A stretch of 64,000 nucleotides of DNA from Cellvibrio sp. pealriver. Lineage in GTDB: Bacteria; Pseudomonadota; Gammaproteobacteria; Pseudomonadales; Cellvibrionaceae. Below the pieces are notes generated by a model, which worked only from the letters and a program-made list of their open reading frames with translations, searched no databases and was not told the DNA's origin. Position numbers and translations under genes: made by a program. Of this stretch, positions 1 through 7,050 are shown piece after piece; position 1 is the stretch's first letter; the number at the start of each line of letters is the position of its first letter. The stretch is taken from NCBI RefSeq assembly GCF_001183545.1, contig NZ_KQ236688.1:3794395-3858394 (forward strand), written 5' to 3'.

Positions 1-395
1 TTGAGCGCTACCAACAGCGCGAACCTTTTACGGTGTTGCTGAGCCATCGCCACAATACCCAGGCAACGCTGGATCTAATGGAGGTGGTTAAACAAAACTG
101 GCCGGGAACCATTGAAACTACCAATGCGGGCAGCTCATTGAAATTTTGTGTGATCGCCGAGGGCTTGGCCGACTTTTATCCGCGTCTGGCACCTACATCG
201 GAATGGGATACAGCGGCTGCACAGGCCGTGTTGGAGGCCGCAGGTGGACGTGTGGTCTGCGCTACATCCGATCTGCCATCGCTGGTGTACAACACGCGGG
301 AGGATATTTTGAACCCGCATTTTTACGCGCTGGGCGATAAACATTTCTATTGGGAAGGGTTATTAAACTCCAACTCCGTTAGCGGCAATTCTTAA
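1..395 (+). CDS. cysQ: 3'(2'),5'-bisphosphate nucleotidase CysQ, 3' part
   Basis: The reading frame is open at the left edge (first full codon at base 3), so this is the C-terminal part of a gene that starts outside the window. The translated part (about 131 residues) has the C-terminal inositol-monophosphatase-fold signature of CysQ: an SSLKFCVIAEG strand, then a WDTAAAQAVLEAAGG metal/substrate motif. CysQ removes the 3'-phosphate of PAP formed during sulfate assimilation. A GTG at 33 could be read as a start, but the homology runs through it to the edge. The stop is at 393-395, and no obvious terminator hairpin follows. Confidence 0.88.
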   Translation, partial: ERYQQREPFTVLLSHRHNTQATLDLMEVVKQNWPGTIETTNAGSSLKFCVIAEGLADFYPRLAPTSEWDTAAAQAVLEAAGGRVVCATSDLPSLVYNTREDILNPHFYALGDKHFYWEGLLNSNSVSGNS

Positions 396-623
396 CGCGT
401 TTTTCTGCAAAAAAATACTGTCGGTTATCTGCCGCCGCACCTGATTGGTGTGGTGGCAATCCTGTTGGTTTTATAACCAAATCACCATGCCTCCGAGAAG
501 AAAATATTCTAAGTTTGCGCTAGTGAATCTCATCACATTTGGACTAGGCTTCAACCTGTAGGTCACTGCTCTGTGTGTCATTGCTGTTTCCTGCCCTGAT
601 TCATTCATAAGGAGAGTTCGTCG

Positions 624-839
624 ATGAGAAGAGAAAGCAAAAACCTGAAGGCCGATTTGAATACCAGCCGTTCTGATTTGATGCGCGATAAATTGCTGCG
701 TGAAATTTCAGACTATGAGCGTCAGCTTGCAGAACTGAAATTAAATGGCACCCAGGTGAATTTCACTATGATCCAGACGTACAAAGAATTGATCAGTGCA
801 CGTCAGGCCATGCTCAAACGTTTACCGGTGCACTATTAA
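624..839 (+). CDS. Small conserved-looking helical protein, unknown function
   Basis: This 71-residue protein is charged and predicted mostly helical, with a Leu/Glu/Arg-rich central stretch (RDKLLREISDYERQLAELK) that could form a short coiled coil. It has no signal peptide, membrane segment or cysteines. The start is supported by an AAGGAGAG Shine-Dalgarno about 8 bases upstream of ATG 624. It stands alone on the plus strand between cysQ and the convergent GGDEF/EAL gene. I do not recognise a family. Coding status rests on the ribosome binding site and clean amphipathic composition. Confidence 0.7.
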   Translation: MRRESKNLKADLNTSRSDLMRDKLLREISDYERQLAELKLNGTQVNFTMIQTYKELISARQAMLKRLPVHY

Positions 840-873
840 TTGTTGCGGGTAATTGTAATGCTGCGGGCGCACA

Positions 874-2862
874 TTATTTGTGTGCGCCGGATTTGATACT
901 GCCCAAAGGTTTAAGCGTAAAACGCGGGTCAAGTTCGCGCTGCAAATGAATCCCCATTGCCAGCTGAGCATGATGTAATTTGCTCTCGTTGGCCGCAGGA
1001 CGATTTGTGTGGGGGCTTGGGGCAAGTGTGCTGCTGAACGATGTGCGCAATGCTTTGTGTTGTAACCAGCTGTTCGCATCAATAAATGGCATTGGGCGAT
1101 GGATAAAATATCCCTGTACCTGATCGCAGCCCAGCTCACGCAAACTGCCTATTTGTTCAAATACTTCTGCTCCTTCTGCCACGACTGTCAGCCCTAATGC
1201 ATGGGCAATCGACACGATTCCCTTGCTGATATCCCAATCCACTTTATTGCCCGGTAAATCAGCGACAAAAGAGCGGTCAATTTTGATCATATCGAGTGGT
1301 AAACGTTTGATATAGGTGAGCGACGCATAACCCGTTCCGAAATCATCCACCGCCATACGTGCGCCCAAATCGCGGCAGCGCAACATAATCCGCTTGGCGC
1401 GCTCCAGATCCTCCAGCATCGCCGTTTCGGTAATTTCAATAATAAGTGATTCACCAAACCCCTGCTGTTGCTCGCAGAGTTTTTGCAATTCCAATAAAAA
1501 AGAGGGGTGTAAAAAATGACGCGGGGAAATATTGATGTGGATATCGGGGGTGAGGGAATTTTTATTCCACAACTGCATCTGTCGCGCCGCCTCGCGCAAA
1601 ACCCAATTGCCCAAACGGAATTCCAGATCGCCGCGCGCAGATTCAAATGCCTGAATGATGGGGCCTGCGCTGATCACCTCGCCGTCTGGTTTGCACCAGC
1701 GCAACAGCGCTTCAAAGCCGACGACAGATAAATCGCCCAGTTCGCAAATCGGTTGATACCACAGTTGTAATTCATTGCGCTCCAGCGCGCCTTCCACATC
1801 GACAATTGAAATGGTTGTCTGCGGCAACTCGGCGTTGACGGACGCGCGCTGAACGCGGTCGCCGCCCTGACTTTTGGCAACATACATCGCGGCATCGGCT
1901 TTGCGCAGCAAATTAATTTCGTCTACGCCGTCTTGTGGTGCCAACACCACGCCAATGCTGCCACTTAACCGGCCGCGTTTGCGCCCGCGCCCATAGGGTA
2001 CGCGCAATGCCTGCAAAAAACGTTTCGCAAGCGTGTCGATATGCGAATCATTGCATTCAGCGATAATTAAAAATTCATCGCCACCTAAACGGCCAATCTG
2101 GTCACCTTTGCGCATGACATCGGCCAGGCGCTGTGCAACATCGCGCAATAAAAGATCGCCGGTTTCGTGCCCCCAGTGATCGTTGGCCGATTTCAAACCA
2201 TCTACATCAATAAAAAATAATGCAAAGCTGCGGTTGTAGCGATGCAGTTTTTCCAGACTGTTATCAAGGCAGTCCAGAATGCCGCGCCGGTTTAATAATT
2301 TGGTGAGTGGATCAATCGTGACCAGTGCGCGCAATTGCGCTTCTAATTGTTCGCGATGGCACGCGACTGCAATTTGGCTTGCAATGCGCTCGGCCAATGT
2401 CAGTAATTGTGGGGAAATATCCGCAACCGATTCCGTATGGGTAAACCAGGACGATGCCAGCACGCCCAATACTTTATCGGATGAAATCAACGGAATCACC
2501 AGATTGGATTGCAAGCCCGCATCGACCAACTGTGGCATGGCATCGGGAGCGGTAGGGTAATTGCGTGTAAAAATACTGGTTTTGCTGGTCAGTGCGCGGC
2601 CGGAGATTCCTGTCGCCGCAGAAAAACGGAAACCTTTAAACGCATTCAGCAAATGTTGCTGCTCGCCTTCAAATAATTTGTATTCAAAGGTGTGGGTTTC
2701 TTCATCTAATAAAATCAGCGCTGTACCATCGGCACCCAATAACTGGCGCACAGCCGCCGCTGCTTTTTTAAAAAAAACCTGAAAATCCGGCTCCAGTGTC
2801 AATGCATCCATGGCGGCCAATAACGATGGCACCGCAGTATGTAGCAATAAAGAATGGTTCAT
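874..2862 (-). CDS. GAF-GGDEF-EAL cyclic-di-GMP turnover protein
   Basis: This 662-residue cytoplasmic protein has no membrane segment. Residues about 20-170 form a GAF sensor domain. A GGDEF domain follows, with an intact active site (RLGGDEF, 260-264) and an RKGD inhibitory I-site five residues before it (251-254). The C-terminal EAL domain keeps EALLR (384-388) and the DDFGTGYASL and KIDRSFV motifs. Both diguanylate cyclase and phosphodiesterase sites look complete, so the net activity cannot be read from sequence; product inhibition of the cyclase is expected from the I-site. It is a single gene convergent with the small gene at 624-839. Confidence 0.93.
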   Translation of the reverse strand: MNHSLLLHTAVPSLLAAMDALTLEPDFQVFFKKAAAAVRQLLGADGTALILLDEETHTFEYKLFEGEQQHLLNAFKGFRFSAATGISGRALTSKTSIFTRNYPTAPDAMPQLVDAGLQSNLVIPLISSDKVLGVLASSWFTHTESVADISPQLLTLAERIASQIAVACHREQLEAQLRALVTIDPLTKLLNRRGILDCLDNSLEKLHRYNRSFALFFIDVDGLKSANDHWGHETGDLLLRDVAQRLADVMRKGDQIGRLGGDEFLIIAECNDSHIDTLAKRFLQALRVPYGRGRKRGRLSGSIGVVLAPQDGVDEINLLRKADAAMYVAKSQGGDRVQRASVNAELPQTTISIVDVEGALERNELQLWYQPICELGDLSVVGFEALLRWCKPDGEVISAGPIIQAFESARGDLEFRLGNWVLREAARQMQLWNKNSLTPDIHINISPRHFLHPSFLLELQKLCEQQQGFGESLIIEITETAMLEDLERAKRIMLRCRDLGARMAVDDFGTGYASLTYIKRLPLDMIKIDRSFVADLPGNKVDWDISKGIVSIAHALGLTVVAEGAEVFEQIGSLRELGCDQVQGYFIHRPMPFIDANSWLQHKALRTSFSSTLAPSPHTNRPAANESKLHHAQLAMGIHLQRELDPRFTLKPLGSIKSGAHK

Positions 2863-3182
2863 GGATAGCTGCTCACAAGTACATCAATAGCCCTGAATAA
2901 AACCAAGGCTTGTGTGAATTGCAATTAGCTTGCCAGTGGGATTTCCCTAATCATTTTTTTACATAGATATCGCAAAATGCAGAGTGTCTCGCGTAAACCG
3001 CATGTCTGGCTTCCCGATAAAGGAAAGTTTTTTTTGGGCTTACACCAAAACAAAGCAGAAATAATCTGTGCTGTATTTATTTGGTGCACATTTCATAAGT
3101 CCATCAGGTAAAAATGCATTGACTTGGCTTTTTGGATTCAAGGAACATGCACGGCAATGACCATCATCTTGTCCGGATTAAA
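2863..3182. other. Intergenic region between the GGDEF/EAL gene and the permease
   Basis: This divergent promoter region is AT-rich. The one structured element seen is a 7-bp inverted repeat, CACCAAA at 3043-3049 and TTTGGTG at 3080-3086, whose right arm extends to TTGGTGCAC. That arm resembles the TGGTGC elements in front of the nitrite operon. No clear -35/-10 pair can be asserted. Confidence 0.35.
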
Positions 3183-3935
3183 ATGCCCATGCAGATTGAT
3201 ATTGAAACTATTGTTATCGCCGTATTGCTGCTGCTGGCGGCATTGTTGTACTCATCGGTTGGTCATGGTGGTGCATCCGGTTATATCGCGGCCATGGGGC
3301 TGTTGGGGGTTTCCCCTGCGGTAATGAAACCGACGGCGCTCGCATTAAATTTGGTGGTAGCCTCGGTTGCGATCTTCAAGTTCTATCGCGTAGGTGCATT
3401 TTCCTGGCAATTATTTATTCCGCTGGCAATCACCGCCATACCCATGGCGTATCTTGGCGGTAGCATCACTCTCCCTGTGCATTGGTATAAGCCCCTTGTA
3501 GGTTTGGTGCTGGTGTATGCCGCGTGGCGATCTTTTTATACGGCGCAAAAGGCATCCGTCTATGAAGTGCAGGCTGTGTCGCCTTGGCTTCTGGCATTGG
3601 CAGGGGCGATATTGGGTTTGTTATCCGGATTAACCGGTGTTGGCGGAGGGATTTTTTTAAGCCCATTATTATTGTTTTTTCGCTGGGCACCGGTAAAAGT
3701 CATTTCCGGTGTGGCCGCGGCATTTATTCTGGTGAATTCGGCAGCGGGAATATTAGGTGTTATGTCCACAGGAACCCAATTCCATCCCGGTTTGCCCTTG
3801 TGGGCTCTGGTGGTGTTGGTGGGCGGATTAATTGGTGCTGAGTATGGCAGCCGCCGCTTGGCGAATCCGGTTATCCAGCGGCTGCTTGCATTAGTGCTCT
3901 TGGTTGCCGGAGTAAAAATGCTCCTGACGTTTTAA
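3183..3935 (+). CDS. TSUP family (TauE/SafE-like) membrane permease
   Basis: This polytopic membrane protein of about 250 residues has two homologous halves. The first carries LLYSSVGHGGASGYIAAMGL and the second LLSGLTGVGGGIFLSPLLL, the glycine-rich repeats typical of the TSUP (DUF81) family of sulfite/sulfonate or organic-anion exporters. The frame is open from a TTG at 3132, with ATGs at 3147 and 3183. I chose 3183 because the first membrane helix begins a few residues later; no start has a strong Shine-Dalgarno. With cysQ and the siroheme gene nearby, a sulfur-oxyanion substrate is possible but not shown. Confidence 0.85.
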   Translation: MPMQIDIETIVIAVLLLLAALLYSSVGHGGASGYIAAMGLLGVSPAVMKPTALALNLVVASVAIFKFYRVGAFSWQLFIPLAITAIPMAYLGGSITLPVHWYKPLVGLVLVYAAWRSFYTAQKASVYEVQAVSPWLLALAGAILGLLSGLTGVGGGIFLSPLLLFFRWAPVKVISGVAAAFILVNSAAGILGVMSTGTQFHPGLPLWALVVLVGGLIGAEYGSRRLANPVIQRLLALVLLVAGVKMLLTF

Positions 3936-4000
3936 CGGCTTGGTTTTTTAATTGATTCGTTTTTTAATGAATGAGTTTTAAATAGATTTTTTTTAATAAA

Positions 4001-4519
4001 TCAGTTTTTTTCGATACGCAATTGCGCCACAAAATTGCAGGGTTTATTGCGTGCATCCAACTGGTCTTTGATAATTTTTTCCCAGGCGGTGTTGCAGGCA
4101 CCGGTGGAACCAGGCAGGCAAAAAATCAGGGTGCGATTGGCCATGCCTGCCGTTGCGCGCGATTGTATGGTTGAGGTGCCGATTTCCTCGTAAGACACCT
4201 GCCGGAATAATTCACCAAAACCGACCACGGTTTTATCAAACAGCGGCGTCATGGCTTCAACGGTTGAATCGCGCCCGGCAAAACCGGTGCCGCCGGTAAT
4301 TAATACCACTTGCGCTTGTGGATCGACAATCCAATTGGAGACTACCGCGCGGATTTGATAAATATCATCGGTCACTAATGCGCGGTCATGTAATTGGTGG
4401 CCATCGGCGATTAATAAATCCTGCAGTTTTTGGCCTGATGTATCGGTTTCAAGATTGCGCGTATCCGATACCGTAAGTACGCAAATATTGAGTGGTTCGA
4501 ATTCTTTTGTTGCAGTCAT
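4001..4519 (-). CDS. moaB: Molybdenum cofactor biosynthesis protein MoaB
   Basis: This 172-residue MoaB/Mog-fold protein is normal length for the family. It shows the N-terminal NICVLTVSDTR strand, the LITGGTGFAGRDSTVEA molybdopterin-binding loop and a late FCLPGSTGACNTAWEKI segment. MoaB/Mog proteins adenylylate molybdopterin before metal insertion. In gammaproteobacteria MoaB is often less active than Mog, so its exact step is uncertain. It starts 21 bases after the moaA stop in the same direction, consistent with one transcript. It converges with the permease gene across a T-rich spacer lacking a clear hairpin. Confidence 0.93.
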   Translation of the reverse strand: MTATKEFEPLNICVLTVSDTRNLETDTSGQKLQDLLIADGHQLHDRALVTDDIYQIRAVVSNWIVDPQAQVVLITGGTGFAGRDSTVEAMTPLFDKTVVGFGELFRQVSYEEIGTSTIQSRATAGMANRTLIFCLPGSTGACNTAWEKIIKDQLDARNKPCNFVAQLRIEKN

Positions 4520-4540
4520 AAATCCCCTCTCGGTCGGAGG

Positions 4541-5530
4541 CTACCCTCCGGTCATATTCATAAACCGCACAATTTGCGGTTCATTGTGTAAATCAAAATA
4601 ATGTCTTTCCGGCTTGTGTTGCATGGCATTGATAATGCGCTCACGCAGTGCCGTTTCTGAATAGTGTTCACTGCGCAATTGTTCGCGCAAATCTACGCTG
4701 TGTTCGTTACCAAGGCAGAGCAGCAAGCGACCGGTGGCGGTTACGCGCACGCGGTTGCAGCTGCCGCAAAAATTGTGTGAATGGGGCGAAATAAAACCGA
4801 TGCGCGTATTACATCCATCCACTTGCCAGTAGCGCGATGGGCCTGCATCGGCATGGGAATTTTCTTGCGCGAGCAAGCGGTAGTCGCGGCTGAGTTGGCT
4901 GCGCAATTCATCGCTGCTGACATATTCAGCTGCGCGCCCGTGCTCGCTAATTTTGCCGAGCGGCATTTCCTCGATAAAGCTGATGTCCAGGCCTTCATCC
5001 AACGCAAATTGCACCAGCTGCGGTACTTCATCGGCGTTGTAATGTTTGAGTGCAACGCAGTTGAGTTTGATTTTCAGCCCCGCCTGTTGCGCGGCTTTGA
5101 TGCCCGCGAATACCTGATCCAGATCGCCAAAGCGGGTGAGCTGGCGGAAGCGTTCCGGGTTGAGGCTATCCAGACTGATATTGATGCGTTTGACTCCGGC
5201 ATCGCGGATGGCGTTGGCGTATTGCGGCAGGTGGGTGCCATTGGTGGTCAGGCAGAGTTCTTTCAGCGCAGATAATTGCCCGAGGTTTTGCAGCAGCTCG
5301 ATAGTGCCGCGCCTGACCAGCGGCTCGCCGCCGGTGATGCGCAGCTTGGTTACACCCAGATCGACAAAGGCGCGGCCAAGGCTGGTGAACTCCTCGATAC
5401 TTAATACCTCATTGCGCGGCAGAAACGTCATCTCCTCCGCCATGCAGTAAACACAGCGCAGGTCGCAGCGGTCAGTGACTGACAGGCGTACATAATTGAC
5501 GGTGCGGCCGAAGCTATCGATCAGTTGCAT
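4541..5530 (-). CDS. moaA: GTP 3',8-cyclase MoaA
   Basis: This radical-SAM enzyme makes the first committed intermediate of molybdenum cofactor from GTP. From the ATG at 5530 the protein begins MQLIDSFGRTVNYVRLS and has the CxxxCxxC cluster (C22, C26, C29). The C-terminal cluster is CGSCNRVRVTATGRLLLC, and the protein ends in the conserved Gly-Gly. The frame stays open upstream to 5587, but that extension is unlike the family, so 5530 is preferred. It is first gene of moaA-moaB. Proximity to the nitrite reductase operon fits supply of cofactor to a molybdenum nitrate reductase, which is not in this window. Confidence 0.94.
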   Translation of the reverse strand: MQLIDSFGRTVNYVRLSVTDRCDLRCVYCMAEEMTFLPRNEVLSIEEFTSLGRAFVDLGVTKLRITGGEPLVRRGTIELLQNLGQLSALKELCLTTNGTHLPQYANAIRDAGVKRINISLDSLNPERFRQLTRFGDLDQVFAGIKAAQQAGLKIKLNCVALKHYNADEVPQLVQFALDEGLDISFIEEMPLGKISEHGRAAEYVSSDELRSQLSRDYRLLAQENSHADAGPSRYWQVDGCNTRIGFISPHSHNFCGSCNRVRVTATGRLLLCLGNEHSVDLREQLRSEHYSETALRERIINAMQHKPERHYFDLHNEPQIVRFMNMTGG

Positions 5531-5846
5531 AAAAAGATACGGGTTCCTGTGTGTCTGCACTCTAACCCCGCCTCGGGGTTGGCTCAAGGTGTTTCCCTCT
5601 ATGGCTTGCTGTGAAAGCGGGCAATCTAAAGTCAGCAGCTCAGCAGTGGCAAGTCAGGTTAGCAAAGTGGCTGCCAAGTTGGCTTGATGAATATCAATAA
5701 GCCGCGCAAGGCCTGTTCCAAAATGGTGATTATTTGGATTTTAGCCCTTTGTCAGGCATCTGTGCTCCGGTTTTTGAGTAAGGATTTGTTGTTGGGCATG
5801 TGGCTCTGTGCAGTGTTTTGGCCTTAAAACAGCAAAATGTTTTTTT

Positions 5847-5865
5847 ATGGTGCGCAGTGCACCAT
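5847..5865. promoter_or_regulatory. Inverted repeat ATGGTGC-N5-GCACCAT
   Basis: Perfect 7-bp arms surround a 5-bp centre. A second copy lies about 77 bp downstream and a single TGGTGCA half lies between them at 5881-5887. It sits about 240 bp before the predicted sigma-54 start site, within range for an enhancer-bound activator. The half-site matches the NtrC half-site word, but the arrangement differs from the usual closely spaced TGCACCA...TGGTGCA. Confidence 0.5.
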
Positions 5866-5923
5866 CACTGTGTTTTTTAATGGTGCATTTTTGTGAAATT
5901 AAAAAATCTATTTTTGCAATCAA

Positions 5924-5943
5924 TTGGTGCGCTCTTGCACCAA
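5924..5943. promoter_or_regulatory. Inverted repeat TTGGTGC-N6-GCACCAA
   Basis: Perfect 7-bp arms surround a 6-bp centre. This is the second copy of the element at 5847-5865, about 165 bp before the predicted transcription start of cobA-nirBD. It is a likely enhancer or operator, but could also fold as an RNA hairpin if transcribed. Confidence 0.5.
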
Positions 5944-6071
5944 CAAAAAACACAAAATGAATTATTGATACGCGTTATTGATTGCTCAAGGGATCGATTT
6001 ATGTCTGATGGATTTTTATAAGTGCCTGATCTGCATTAAGAAAAATTTATTTTTTGATGAAATATTGGTTA

Positions 6072-6087
6072 TGGCATTTGCCTTGCA
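6072..6087 (+). promoter_or_regulatory. Sigma-54 (-24/-12) promoter of cobA-nirB-nirD
   Basis: The sequence TGGCATTTGCCTTGCA has GG and GC exactly 10 bases apart and matches the TGGCAC-N5-TTGCA consensus at nearly every conserved position. Transcription would begin near 6097-6099, about 25 bases before the chosen ATG at 6122. Sigma-54 control by NtrC-like activators is established for nitrite/nitrate assimilation operons. Confidence 0.72.
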
Positions 6088-6121
6088 ATTACCCCTGTGT
6101 AATCAAAATGCAGGTGTTGCC

Positions 6122-7003
6122 ATGAACAATTTCCTTAAAGCGAATGTAGAAATCCTTCCTTCTGCGATGTTGAAAGCGCGCACAGGTGGCGACGGGCAAG
6201 CTAAAAAAGGCGATGACTACAACAAAAAAAATCGCACCGGAAAAGTGTGGTTAGTCGGTGCAGGCCCGGGCGATGCCGAACTGCTCACGGTGAAAGCATT
6301 GCGTGCAATCAACACGGCGGATGTGATTTTTTATGACTATCTGGTGAGCGCCGATATTCGCTCACTCTTCCCTAAAAACATTCCTGCTTTTTATGTTGGC
6401 AAAGCCAAAAACAAACACAGTATTGCGCAGAACGATTTAAACCAACTGTTGGTAAATCAGGCGAAGCTGGGTTTAACCGTGTGCCGTATTAAAGGCGGAG
6501 ATCCTTTTGTATTTGGTCGCGGCGGCGAAGAATTATTGGAGCTGCGCAGCGCCGGTATTGAAGCAGAGGTTATTCCTGGCATCACCTCTGCCTCTGGCTG
6601 CAGTACCTATGCCGATATTCCTTTGACCCACCGCGGTTTGTCCCAAGGCTGTACCTTTGTTACCGGTCACGCCGAAAAAAGCTTGGATGTGAATTGGCAT
6701 GCGCTCGCACAGTTAAAACACACGCTGGTGTTTTATATGGGGCTGACGCGCGCGGATGAAATATCAGCAAATTTATTAGCAGGTGGTCTTGCTGCAGATA
6801 CACCGGTGGCAATTATCGAGAACGGCTGCCGCAAAGACCAGCGCAATATTATTTCTACACTCAGTGAATTTCCGGCGGATGTGCTGCGTGAAAACGTGCA
6901 GTCACCTGCGTTAATTATCGTGGGTGAAGTGGTGCGCTTGCGTGAAGAATTACAGAGCACTGTGATGGCACATGCCGCTGAACCGCAATACCTGTTGGCT
7001 TAA
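6122..7003 (+). CDS. cobA: Uroporphyrinogen-III C-methyltransferase (siroheme)
   Basis: This SUMT-family enzyme adds the two methyl groups to uroporphyrinogen III on the way to siroheme, the prosthetic group of NirB. The core starts with KVWLVGAGPGDAELLTVKAL and shows GGDPFVFGRGGEE, the PGITSASGCSTYADIPLTHRG substrate loop and LVFYMGL. The frame is open from 5978, but the sigma-54 promoter lies inside that extension, so ATG 6122 is preferred (293 residues). That start leaves an unusual basic tail of about 38 residues before the domain. It is a stand-alone methyltransferase without the CysG dehydrogenase/chelatase part. nirB follows closely. Confidence 0.9.
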   Translation: MNNFLKANVEILPSAMLKARTGGDGQAKKGDDYNKKNRTGKVWLVGAGPGDAELLTVKALRAINTADVIFYDYLVSADIRSLFPKNIPAFYVGKAKNKHSIAQNDLNQLLVNQAKLGLTVCRIKGGDPFVFGRGGEELLELRSAGIEAEVIPGITSASGCSTYADIPLTHRGLSQGCTFVTGHAEKSLDVNWHALAQLKHTLVFYMGLTRADEISANLLAGGLAADTPVAIIENGCRKDQRNIISTLSEFPADVLRENVQSPALIIVGEVVRLREELQSTVMAHAAEPQYLLA

Positions 7004-7050
7004 TCAATTGAATGAGTGAAAACAAAAAATTTTACGACCGTGAGGCAGAT

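Larger units (their letters stand above)
5531..6121. other. Divergent regulatory region between moaA and cobA-nirBD
   Basis: No gene is supported in this 590-base gap. It contains the TGGTGC/GCACCA inverted elements (5847-5943) and a sigma-54-type promoter (6072-6087), described separately. I saw no molybdenum-cofactor riboswitch-like structure before moaA. Confidence 0.6.

Noticed and set aside
5847..5943. Canonical NtrC tandem sites
   Set aside because: The half-site word matches but orientation and spacing do not fit the usual 17-bp palindrome, so only a tentative enhancer call is made.
5847..5943. ANTAR/NasR-type antiterminator leader hairpins
   Set aside because: Loops lack the A...G hexanucleotide pattern, and the elements lie upstream of the predicted transcription start.
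5978..6121. Upstream extension of the cobA reading frame
   Set aside because: It contains the sigma-54 promoter at 6072-6087 and has no similarity to the family; ATG 6122 is used instead.
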